Source: Planctomycetaceae bacterium
GTDB lineage: Bacteria > Planctomycetota > Planctomycetia > Pirellulales > Thermoguttaceae
DNA: 5,859 nt
Assembly (NCBI GenBank): GCA_031267635.1
Contig: JAIRYX010000277.1
Span: 1-5,859, forward strand
Direction: 5' to 3'
Made by a program: the position numbers and the translations under genes
In this document: one piece after another, positions 1 to 5,840 of the stretch
How positions within the stretch are numbered: position 1 is the stretch's first letter
Layout of the letters: each line of letters opens with the position of its first letter
The notes under the pieces: model-generated
What the model saw: only the letters and a program-made list of their open reading frames with translations
Database searches by the model: none
What the model was told of the DNA's origin: nothing

Positions 1-2
1 TG

Positions 3-167
3 AGAATCGGGACGTGGATGCATGTTGAGTATATTTTGACCAAAATTGCAAGGTTTTTAATAAAAAACACGGATAAACAGCAAATAACGTTGCAAATTAT
101 AACACACATTGGGAGAAGGGAAAGACGTTACTATAGTATTAAAGATGTTTTTTCAGACATGACTTGA
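3..167 (+). pseudogene. N-terminal-side fragment of a frameshifted gene, running off the left edge
   Basis: Reading from position 3, the frame stays open for 54 codons to a TGA at 165-167. Its composition looks coding (TWMHVEY, then FLIKNTDKQQ, then YYSIKDVF). The frame ends exactly where the downstream 217-codon reading frame begins in another phase. Adding one T to the six-T run at 148-153 would join the two as KDVFFRHDLINLL with no internal stop, which reads as a natural junction. I therefore infer one original gene interrupted by a one-base deletion, or a sequencing error in the homopolymer. The true start lies outside the window, so any signal peptide cannot be seen. Function is not recognised from this part alone. 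Confidence 0.5.
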
Positions 168-817
168 TAAACCTTCTGTCTCTATATAATTTTGACCCAA
201 GAATTTTAGGTTTAATTGCGGTGATGTTACAAACAGACAAAGTTGAATCATGCCTTTATTATAAAGACGCTAAAAAGATTGAATTGCTTGGAAAAGAGGA
301 TTTAGATAATGTTCAACTTTGGCATGTAAAAGTTCAAGATGTGTATGAACAAGAGCAACATTTTTGGATTGAACCGACAACATTTAATGTATGGAAACAG
401 GAATATTACTATAAAAATTTATTTCGTGAAACCAAAGCATTATATTCTACAAAAAACAAAGATAAAATGTCGAAAATTTTCCCTGATATTGTTGAAATTA
501 AACTATCGAGAAATGGAGAAGTTTACCAAGAAATAAAATATGTTTTGAAAGCATTTGCTTCAGATGTTCCCATTCCAGAAAATCGTTGGTTATTAGAAGG
601 TATGAAATTACCAATTGGCGTACCGGTAAGCGACATTATGATCCATGAACGGCTTGGTTATTGGGATGGAAAAAAATTGTCGCAATTGCCTGCTGGACGT
701 ATCACTTCCGACATAAAGCCATCAAGTTTTAATTTCTTTCGTATTTTATTAATTGTTTCTGGCTTAGTTCTTATTATTATTGGTGTTTCTATGCAGATAT
801 TTAGAAGAAAAAAATAG
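164..817 (+). CDS. Hypothetical membrane-anchored protein, LolA-like type, probably the C-terminal part of a frameshifted gene
   Basis: This is a 217-codon frame opening at a TTG, with an in-frame TAA at 140-142. No purine-rich ribosome site lies in front of the TTG and there is no signal peptide, so it is probably not an independent gene start. See the fragment at 3-167, which would supply the N-terminus. The body alternates short beta-type stretches (VQLWHVKVQDV about residues 50-60, HFWIEPTTFNVWK about 66-78, EIKLSRNGEVYQEIKYV about 111-127), which resembles beta-sheet lipoprotein-carrier (LolA-like) folds. A GYWDGKKLSQLP segment (about 165-176) precedes one strong transmembrane helix at about 190-213, followed by basic RRKK. 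This suggests a secreted or periplasmic domain held by a C-terminal anchor. The codons are clearly more AT-rich than in the minus-strand genes. The family assignment is inference from pattern and is weak; the coding nature is much surer. Confidence 0.6.
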   Translation: MINLLSLYNFDPRILGLIAVMLQTDKVESCLYYKDAKKIELLGKEDLDNVQLWHVKVQDVYEQEQHFWIEPTTFNVWKQEYYYKNLFRETKALYSTKNKDKMSKIFPDIVEIKLSRNGEVYQEIKYVLKAFASDVPIPENRWLLEGMKLPIGVPVSDIMIHERLGYWDGKKLSQLPAGRITSDIKPSSFNFFRILLIVSGLVLIIIGVSMQIFRRKK

Positions 818-835
818 AAATAAGTATCTTTACCA

Positions 836-1009
836 ACTATTAGTACCTCATGTTACGCAGGGTCTCAAATCAGTCCGCAGTATGGTTATCTATTTAGGGA
901 GTGTAGAATAATAACTCCGCATTACGCCGTAGGCGTAAAAAAAATTAACGGACAATGCTTTAACTTGACGGATTTTTAATTAGCGTGCGTAACATGAGTG
1001 ACTATGAGT
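836..1009. mobile_element. Small inverted-repeat element without a gene (MITE-like or IS remnant)
   Basis: CTCATGTTACGCA at 847-859 is matched exactly by its reverse complement TGCGTAACATGAG at 986-998. The similarity continues outward imperfectly: ACTnnTAGTnn precedes the left arm at 836-846, and its complement follows the right arm to 1009. The interior (860-985) has no credible gene. It carries a second perfect stem, TTACGCC-GTA-GGCGTAA at 922-938, directly followed by a run of As, and a weaker GGAGT/ACTCC stem (898-902 and 914-918). ACTAT stands at 836-840 and again at 1001-1005 and might be a target duplication, but it overlaps the imperfect arm, so the boundaries are uncertain. The element fills the gap between two convergent genes. 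I do not assign it to an IS family. Confidence 0.55.
922..938. repeat. Perfect 7 bp stem, 3 nt loop hairpin
   Basis: TTACGCC (922-928) and GGCGTAA (932-938) are exact reverse complements around a GTA loop. The right arm runs into eight As (937-944), and on the minus strand the T-run comes before the stem rather than after it. It is therefore not a standard intrinsic terminator on either strand. It lies at the middle of the inverted-repeat element and could be a folded part of it. It also lies within reach of the ends of two convergent transcripts, and some termination role cannot be excluded. Confidence 0.5.
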
Positions 1010-1026
1010 ATGAGTATAAGCAAATT

Positions 1027-2361
1027 TCAAACGGTTATCACTTGAAAATTCGCAACACCGTTCGTATTTTGGATCGTAATACGGTATTCCGCGTTTTCTG
1101 CCGCACCGTTTTGAAACTGATAAAGACGAAAAGCGTCTTCCGCGAAAATTTGCGGATGATCGCTGTAATCGCCCGGAAGAATGTGATGATAACGTTGAGT
1201 AGTCCAGCCGTCCATAATATTTTTCATCGCGGAAAGCGTTTCAAAATTTATGGAGTTGTTTTTATCGAAGTCACGATATGCCGCCGCCAATGTCGAACTC
1301 AGTAAATTTCCTGTTTCGCTCAATGTTGCGGTATAGCTGCCGGAAACGCCGATTTTTCCGAAGCGATTGTGTTCTTGAAGACGTTTGAGCATAGCGGTTT
1401 GTCCGGCAAGCTGCTGATCAATCACAACTCCGTTTTTATACGAAAACTCCGCTTGATAAGCTACGTTTCCTTGTTCCATAATATATTGAATGTCGTCACG
1501 AAGCAACGATTCTTCCGCCAACAAATTATCTAATGTCGTGTTACCGCTTCGACTGATAAAACGCGGTTCCGCATCCGGTTCTGTAATAACAGTAACGTCA
1601 GACAAACCGGAACCGGTTTCCCGTTGAAGCAGACCGTCATACAGAATCGTCGTTGCTTGCCGAACTTGTGAGAATCCGGCGTTTGCCGCAGAATCCGTGA
1701 TAGCTTTTTTAGCGTGAAGCATTAAAAAACGTTCCGCAAGTCCGTTTTGAGCATTAAGTATTTCTTCAATTTTTGTTCGTTTCGCTTCTTCTTTGATGCT
1801 TTCCGGTTTCACTGTGATTTTATTATCCTGATTGACGAAAAAATCAAGTTGCTCATTTGACGCCAATGTGATTCCGTTTTTTTCCAACAACGACGTAATT
1901 GTCTGATCCAAATCTTGGGTTTCGAGCTGATATTCGCTTCGCAACCGGCGGACTTCTTCTTGCGTCAGTCCGACAACGCCTTTTCCGCCGCGAAAAGAAG
2001 CGGCGTTATACATTGCATTTCCATAAATCTCCTGCGCCGGATTCTTAATTCCCAACGACCACGCCAATAAATTGATATGTTTTGCGTTGGGGTAAGACAC
2101 GGAATCGGCGGTAATGTGCTGCAAACCTTCAACACCAAGAGATTGCATGATGAGCGGCATCTCGGACGTTTCGGCAAGTTTGAAGTTTGCTTTATGGTAA
2201 ACGGAAAACTCTTTGTCTGAAATACTTTCAGTGCTTACAAACTCATCTTTGGTATTTACCGAAATTTTCTGTTGTTCAAGCTTAAACGATACAGCATTAC
2301 TGTTGTATGATTTTATTGATTCATGGGGCTGTGTGTTGTTTAAACGTAAAACGTAGTCCAT
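1027..2361 (-). CDS. Hypothetical protein of 444 residues, family not recognised
   Basis: The frame extends to a GTG at 2415, but I place the start at the ATG at 2359-2361. The extra 18 codons lie in the arm of an inverted repeat and read as low-complexity sequence, and neither start has a clear Shine-Dalgarno sequence. There is no signal peptide or transmembrane helix. The N-terminus (about 1-60) is polar. A probably helical part follows from about 130 to 245 (LTQEEVRRLRSEY, then an acidic/basic helix about 185-222). The C-terminal third is mixed and ends in a beta-type stretch (EYRITIQNTNGVANFQVITV). DFDKNNSINFET at 364-375 resembles an EF-hand loop (D1, D3, N5, I8), but position 12 is Thr instead of Glu, so calcium binding is doubtful. 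It is co-oriented with fliG yet separated from it by 274 nt of inverted repeats, so it probably has its own promoter. Its role is unknown. Confidence 0.8.
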   Translation of the reverse strand: MDYVLRLNNTQPHESIKSYNSNAVSFKLEQQKISVNTKDEFVSTESISDKEFSVYHKANFKLAETSEMPLIMQSLGVEGLQHITADSVSYPNAKHINLLAWSLGIKNPAQEIYGNAMYNAASFRGGKGVVGLTQEEVRRLRSEYQLETQDLDQTITSLLEKNGITLASNEQLDFFVNQDNKITVKPESIKEEAKRTKIEEILNAQNGLAERFLMLHAKKAITDSAANAGFSQVRQATTILYDGLLQRETGSGLSDVTVITEPDAEPRFISRSGNTTLDNLLAEESLLRDDIQYIMEQGNVAYQAEFSYKNGVVIDQQLAGQTAMLKRLQEHNRFGKIGVSGSYTATLSETGNLLSSTLAAAYRDFDKNNSINFETLSAMKNIMDGWTTQRYHHILPGDYSDHPQIFAEDAFRLYQFQNGAAENAEYRITIQNTNGVANFQVITV

Positions 2362-2386
2362 AAAAATTTGAAAAATTTTATTTTTA

Positions 2387-2392
2387 ATTATA
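2387..2392 (-). promoter_or_regulatory. Candidate -10 box upstream of the 444-residue hypothetical gene
   Basis: On the minus strand this reads TATAAT, a full sigma-70-type -10 hexamer preceded by TG. It lies 25 nt before the chosen ATG, which would give a short leader of roughly 19 nt. No good -35 is seen at 16-18 nt; the best hexamers there are GTGCAA and TGCAAT. The box lies at the outer tip of the left arm of the inverted repeat at 2389-2572, so the element may have supplied or altered the promoter. AT-rich DNA yields such matches by chance. Confidence 0.35.
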
Positions 2393-2572
2393 CATTCTAC
2401 TGCAAGAAATTGCACTTTTATTTTGTCTATAGGGAACTTCTAAAAACCTCTTCCCAATATTCGTAAGCCCTTATTTTTCAATGGTTACATGTGTTGAAAA
2501 TGAGGTTTTTAGAAGTTTCCTATAATAATATCAGCAACGAATAAATGGCAATTTCTTACCGTAGAATGTATA
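2389..2572. repeat. Outer inverted repeat with 25 bp arms, interrupted by a second element
   Basis: The left arm at 2389-2413 (TATACATTCTAC, T, G, C, AAGAAATTGC) matches the reverse complement of 2548-2572 at 23 of 25 bases. The differences are at arm positions 13 and 15. A shared TTTATT follows just inside both arms, allowing a one-base gap. Without the inserted 89 bp element and one TATA copy, the original unit would be about 91 bp, a typical size for a non-autonomous MITE or an extended hairpin unit. There is no gene inside. It separates fliG from the downstream hypothetical gene. Whether it is a transposon relic or a structural repeat needs genome-wide copy counts. Confidence 0.6.
2428..2524. 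mobile_element. Inner MITE-like element with 19 bp terminal inverted repeats and TATA flanks
   Basis: The arms are GGGAACTTCTAAAAACCTC (2432-2450) and its complement at 2502-2520, matching at 18 of 19 positions. TATA flanks the element at 2428-2431 and 2521-2524, which fits a short duplication at a TA-type target, although TATA is itself a palindrome. Inside, TTTTCAA (2475-2481) pairs with TTGAAAA (2494-2500), extending the fold. The element between the flanks is 89 bp and has no coding capacity, so it could move only with a transposase supplied from elsewhere. It sits in the loop of the outer inverted repeat and therefore looks like the later insertion. IS5-type elements use similar short TA-containing targets, but I assign no family. 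Confidence 0.65.
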
Positions 2573-2635
2573 GTATCTTGCATCATCTAATTTAGGTGAA
2601 TTGTCCTCAAAAATCTTTCCTTTTGAATAGACACG

Positions 2636-3634
2636 TTACTGAATAAACCGCTCGTCTCCGCCATTGGCGTGCACCGTGATTACGCCTTCGTCTTCGAGTT
2701 TCCGTACAACATCGACGATTTCCTGTTGCACACGTTCCACGTCCGACGCACGCATTGGACCGAGAAAATCCATTTCTTCCTGCAACATCTTTGCCGCGCG
2801 TTTCGACATATTACGGAAAATTTTCTCTTTGAGTTCCTCGCTCGCTCCTTTAAGCGCGGACGCCCATTGCGACGTTTCGAGATTTTTGAGAACCGTCTGA
2901 ATGTCGGAGTCGGCAAGTTTGAGAATGTCTTCAAACACGAACATCAGCCGCCGGATTTCGTCCACCAATTCGGGATCGTCCTGACCAAGATTTTCCATGA
3001 TATTGCGTCCGGTTTGACGGTCGATGACGTTTAATATTTCCGCAACGCTTTCCACGCCGCCCGCGTTTTCTAACTTTTGGCTCATCACGCTGGACATTCG
3101 GTTTTCGAGACCTTTTTCCACTTCTTTGATGATTTCCGGGCTGGTTTGCTGCATCGTGGCGATACGGCGAATGACTTCGAGCTGGCGTTCCGGTTTGAGC
3201 GCGTTGATGATGTCCGCTCCCTGTCCGGGCATAAGATGCGACACGATTAACGCAATCGTCTGCGGATGTTCGTCAACAATGAACGTCAATAGGTTTTCGC
3301 TGTCCACTTTTTGCAAAAAACCGAAAGGAATAGCTTCCAGCGAATTTTTGACCTGCTCAAGAACAACTTGCGCGTTTTGTCCGAGCGCGTCTTCGACAAG
3401 CGATTGTGCTACCTGAAAGCCACCCGCTCCGCCAATCAATTTGGTCGGATTCGCTTTGGAAAATTCGCGGATTACGTTTTCCTGTTCTTCAGGCGTGATG
3501 ATTCCCAATTTGGCAATTTCAACCATAACCGCCTCGACTTGCCGCGGTTCAAGCCGGTTCAAAAGTTCCGACGCCTGTTCTCTCGGAATACTAATTAAAA
3601 AAACGGCGGCTTTGCGAAGACTGTTTTGTGCCAT
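2636..3634 (-). CDS. fliG: Flagellar motor switch protein FliG
   Basis: FliG forms the upper part of the cytoplasmic C-ring. It binds FliF at its N-terminus and FliM through its middle and C-terminal parts, and it transmits stator force to the rotor. At 332 residues it has full family length. The N-terminal domain starts at about 5 (LRKAAVFLISI). The middle domain carries the hallmark EHPQT at 122-126, followed by the paired glycines G192-G193 in the hinge helix region, and the MFVF hinge motif is at 231-234. The C-terminal torque domain keeps the charged set known from E. coli: K262 (LKGA), R279, E286/E287 in place of two aspartates, and R295 (GPMR). The ATG is sound by homology, although only a weak AATAAG precedes it. 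It lies 98 nt after the QueD-like gene on the same strand. No other flagellar gene is visible in the window. Confidence 0.97.
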   Translation of the reverse strand: MAQNSLRKAAVFLISIPREQASELLNRLEPRQVEAVMVEIAKLGIITPEEQENVIREFSKANPTKLIGGAGGFQVAQSLVEDALGQNAQVVLEQVKNSLEAIPFGFLQKVDSENLLTFIVDEHPQTIALIVSHLMPGQGADIINALKPERQLEVIRRIATMQQTSPEIIKEVEKGLENRMSSVMSQKLENAGGVESVAEILNVIDRQTGRNIMENLGQDDPELVDEIRRLMFVFEDILKLADSDIQTVLKNLETSQWASALKGASEELKEKIFRNMSKRAAKMLQEEMDFLGPMRASDVERVQQEIVDVVRKLEDEGVITVHANGGDERFIQ

Positions 3635-3654
3635 GACTTATTTTTATTAGGAAA

Positions 3655-3690
3655 AATTTTTCACCATGAAGGCACGGAGAAATTTTTAAA
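3655..3690. repeat. AT-rich imperfect hairpin between the QueD-like gene and fliG, enclosing a repeat-like core
   Basis: Stretches of A5T3-type sequence on both sides flank a GC-richer core, TCACCATGAAGGCACGGAG (3661-3679). On the minus strand the fold is followed by a short T-run, so it could act as a weak terminator or attenuator between the QueD-like gene and fliG. The core resembles the 'CACCACGAAGGCACGAAG' type of dispersed repeat known from several bacterial genomes; this is only a recollection of pattern. Evidence for function is slight. Confidence 0.25.
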
Positions 3691-3732
3691 ATACTTTTTA
3701 TAACTTATCTTTGAAATATAAAATGTATGGAT

Positions 3733-4287
3733 TTATTTAGAAGAATAGACAACTTCGGCAAACATCCCGGATTCTTCTTCGAGCGTCAACACAAATTGTT
3801 CATCGGAAAACGGAGCGGTCATCGTATTGTTTTTTTGTAATACTTGAACAAATTTATCCAGAATAATCCCTGCAATCATTTCAGTCGAGGCGGATTTCGT
3901 CGGAAGGAATTTTACGTCTTTTACCGGAAACTCCCATTTTCTATTGAGAACTTTGACATGCAACTGCCCGGCTTCGTTTTGCAATTTCATGTCGGGATCA
4001 TATTCAGCGATAAGAATTTTATGCTCAAATTGTTCAAGAATAGCGCGAAGCAGATGTTCCGCCAGCACAAAATCAATAACGCACCCGAAATCATCTAACT
4101 TATCGGAGATTTTCAGTTTTACGCGAAATGTATGACCATGCAACGGCTCGGTAACAGCGATTCCGTGTTTTTGAATAGAAATTTCACCGTCAGCGTCTTT
4201 AATAATTTGCGTCGGAATAAATTTAACCCAGTGCGACGCGGAAAAACGCAAACTATCACGGTCGATAAGGACGGAAAATTTAGACAT
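3733..4287 (-). CDS. 6-pyruvoyl-tetrahydropterin synthase / QueD family protein, catalytic Cys replaced
   Basis: Members of this T-fold family act on dihydroneopterin triphosphate, making 6-pyruvoyl-tetrahydropterin or, as QueD, the 6-carboxy-tetrahydropterin intermediate of queuosine synthesis. The zinc ligands are visible: H19 in FSASH, and H50 and H52 in LHGHTF. Other family marks are GCVIDF (68-73), the FEH histidine H89 corresponding to LDH in E. coli QueD, PTKSASTE ending in E136 for pterin binding, and a late LEEE. In E. coli QueD the catalytic Cys sits four residues before the HGH pair; here that position is Thr46 with Glu47 beside it, so the usual chemistry may be altered or lost. 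At 184 residues it is longer than E. coli QueD, with extra sequence at about 20-45 and 95-125. The ATG is preceded by AGGA at a 7 nt gap. It follows the upstream secreted-protein gene by 50 nt. I withhold a gene symbol because of the missing Cys. Confidence 0.85.
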   Translation of the reverse strand: MSKFSVLIDRDSLRFSASHWVKFIPTQIIKDADGEISIQKHGIAVTEPLHGHTFRVKLKISDKLDDFGCVIDFVLAEHLLRAILEQFEHKILIAEYDPDMKLQNEAGQLHVKVLNRKWEFPVKDVKFLPTKSASTEMIAGIILDKFVQVLQKNNTMTAPFSDEQFVLTLEEESGMFAEVVYSSK

Positions 4288-4294
4288 TATAAAA

Positions 4295-4298
4295 TCCT
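4295..4298 (-). promoter_or_regulatory. Ribosome binding site of the QueD-like gene
   Basis: The minus strand reads AGGA seven nucleotides before the ATG at 4285-4287. This supports that start and translation as an independent cistron after the upstream gene, whose stop is 50 nt away. Confidence 0.6.
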
Positions 4299-4337
4299 GA
4301 CAAAATATTTGTGTGTTGTCCCTCTCATTAATTCTTT

Positions 4338-5708
4338 TTAAAAATTTTGTTCTTCTCTTGAAACGAACGGTGCTGTTGTCAATGTTGTTGGCGTCGTCGT
4401 TGGTTGTGTCGTTGTCTGTGCTGCCGGACGTTTCGGCAATTGCAAAACCGACGCTAAAAATTGACGCGACGAAATATTGACTCCATAAGTTTCAATCACA
4501 TAATTGTCCACCTGATGATTGTATTCGATGACGGCTTTAATCAATTCAATTTCCTCATTGGTCAGCGTTTCAATCGACGCGACAATGGAACGTTGCGCGT
4601 TCAGGTCGTCGAGCATTTTATTTTCCGCACATTTTCTGGCGTCTGCGTGGACGATAATAGACTGATACTGCAACGGAATCGTGCGGTCGAGTAATAACGT
4701 GTTTTGCGAGAGCGAGCGGTATTTTTCCAACTCCTTGATCTTCGTGTTATACGGCACGGCTAACGGAAACTCTGCTGGAATCGGTAACGGTTGCGATTCG
4801 GCAGTATCCCCTGTCGGACGTTCCGAACGATAATCATTTACCGTAGCCGACACGGTAGGCGTCGGCGTATCGGCGTATTTGTCAACCGCATATTTTTTTT
4901 GCAAACTGACAAACTGATATTGCGATTGAATAAATTCCAGCTCTAACGCTTTGTATTGCCGGTCGGTCAGTTGTTCCGCTAATTCCAATTCTTTATACGC
5001 CACCGGATTATTTTGATAGTACTGTTTCGCAGCGGTGATTCTGTGTTTTTGTCCCATGCGCGCGTGGCAAAGCAATAATTTCTCGCTCAATTTCCAGTAC
5101 GCCTCCGCTAACTCCTGCCGTCTCGACGACGGCACGCCGGAAAGAATTTCATACAAATACGTTTTTTTCCCCACAATGAACGAATCGCGCGGACGTTCTA
5201 ATCTCACTAATGAATAAATCGGATGCGATTCATCGTTAACGGCGATAAAGTATTGAATTTCACTCTTCTTTTCTTGCGAGGAAGCTACGGCGGCGGAATG
5301 TGGAGTTGCCGATGAAGTCAACGCCCCCGTCGGATTCATTGGATTGGACTGACTTGGCGGCAATGTCGGTTGCGTACTTGCTGCATTTTGCAAAGGATGA
5401 ATTGCCGCCGGATTGCCACTCCACGAATTGCCGTTTGGAGAACGTGTTGCTATCGGATTCTCTCTTGCCGGAGCATTTTTTTGCAGATTGCCGCGTCCCC
5501 AGTCGCGTCTTTCGCCATCCGAATTTTCTGTGTCGGGCTGTGCGGGGGGCGTCGTTGGCTGTTGATCGCCGATCGCAGAAGGCGTAGATCGCTGAGGTGT
5601 TTCTGTCGGCGGAACAGAAAATTCCGCCAACACAGACGAAGAAACGAGCCAAACAACAATCGCAAAAGCCCAACAATAATGTTTTAATGTAATTTTTCCA
5701 AGCAACAT
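4338..5708 (-). CDS. Secreted hypothetical protein with Pro/Thr-rich linker and long helical domain
   Basis: The 456-residue product starts with a clear signal peptide: K5 and K9-H10, a hydrophobic core at about 11-23, and an SSVLA cleavage site after A28. It should therefore be exported. Residues about 30-145 are a low-complexity linker rich in Pro, Thr, Ser, Asn and Gln. Two helix-rich blocks follow, about 195-278 (EAYWKLSEKLLLCHARMG, then LELAEQLTDRQYKALELEF) and about 320-425 (NEEIELIKAVIEYNHQVDNYVIETYG). A short Pro-rich break at 280-315 separates them, and a Thr-rich tail runs from 428. The YN-x-x-V-x-x-Y pattern and paired helices recall the periplasmic part of TolC-type proteins, but no outer-membrane beta segment can be seen, so this is only a loose likeness. 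The start is supported by AAGGA five nucleotides upstream and by the signal peptide. It is the first gene of the minus-strand run. Its function is unknown. Confidence 0.85.
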   Translation of the reverse strand: MLLGKITLKHYCWAFAIVVWLVSSSVLAEFSVPPTETPQRSTPSAIGDQQPTTPPAQPDTENSDGERRDWGRGNLQKNAPARENPIATRSPNGNSWSGNPAAIHPLQNAASTQPTLPPSQSNPMNPTGALTSSATPHSAAVASSQEKKSEIQYFIAVNDESHPIYSLVRLERPRDSFIVGKKTYLYEILSGVPSSRRQELAEAYWKLSEKLLLCHARMGQKHRITAAKQYYQNNPVAYKELELAEQLTDRQYKALELEFIQSQYQFVSLQKKYAVDKYADTPTPTVSATVNDYRSERPTGDTAESQPLPIPAEFPLAVPYNTKIKELEKYRSLSQNTLLLDRTIPLQYQSIIVHADARKCAENKMLDDLNAQRSIVASIETLTNEEIELIKAVIEYNHQVDNYVIETYGVNISSRQFLASVLQLPKRPAAQTTTQPTTTPTTLTTAPFVSREEQNF

Positions 5709-5713
5709 AAATT

Positions 5714-5718
5714 TCCTT
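5714..5718 (-). promoter_or_regulatory. Ribosome binding site of the secreted hypothetical gene
   Basis: The minus strand reads AAGGA with a 5 nt gap to the ATG at 5706-5708. Together with the signal peptide directly after it, this fixes the start. Confidence 0.6.
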
Positions 5719-5763
5719 ATTTCCAGAAAAGCGTCAAAGAAGTGAGACGAGAAACGAATTTTT

Positions 5764-5772
5764 ATTATAACA
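5764..5772 (-). promoter_or_regulatory. Extended -10 promoter for the minus-strand gene run
   Basis: The minus strand reads TGTTATAAT, an exact TGnTATAAT extended -10 of the housekeeping sigma factor type. There is only a poor -35; the best is TTTACG at 15 nt spacing, which is usual for extended -10 promoters. Transcription would start near 5757 and leave a leader of about 50 nt before the secreted-protein gene. It may continue into the QueD-like gene and fliG, as no strong terminator is seen between them. Confidence 0.55.
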
Positions 5773-5806
5773 GTTTTTTTATTTCGTAAAATACGAGTAA
5801 CTATTT

Positions 5807-5840
5807 AGTTGCCCAAGCCCAATAAATCGGCACGGCAACT
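5807..5840. repeat. Inverted repeat near the right edge
   Basis: AGTTGCC (5807-5813) and GGCAACT (5834-5840) are exact complements around a 20 nt loop. The stem continues outward as RNA by three U-G pairs and a TA/TA step, with GTAACTA motifs on both sides (5797-5803 and 5843-5849). It lies upstream of the promoter of the secreted-protein gene. It may be a terminator of a gene beyond the edge, a repeat unit or the end of a mobile element; the window ends too soon to tell. The other bases of 5709-5859 show only the promoter and ribosome site. Confidence 0.4.

Noticed and set aside
922..944. Intrinsic terminator
   Set aside because: The hairpin is followed by As on the plus strand, and its T-run precedes the stem on the minus strand, so the order is wrong for both neighbours.
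985..1305. Plus-strand frame of 106 codons
   Set aside because: It begins in the inverted-repeat arm and then runs opposite the 3' end of the 444-residue gene; the composition is that of a shadow.
2389..2572. CRISPR or tandem repeat array
   Set aside because: The repeats are two nested inverted pairs, not regularly spaced direct repeats.
2664..3650. Several plus-strand open frames of 69-130 codons opposite fliG
   Set aside because: They lie antisense to a clear full-length FliG and show Cys/Ser/Arg-rich composition typical of reversed coding sequence.
3697..3702. Separate fliG promoter (TATAAA on the minus strand)
   Set aside because: There is no -35 at 16-18 nt, and the region is so AT-rich that the match is expected by chance.
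5260..5687. Overlapping frames on both strands across the linker-coding part of the secreted protein gene
   Set aside because: They are out-of-phase readings of low-complexity codons; the frame with the signal peptide and ribosome site is the real one.
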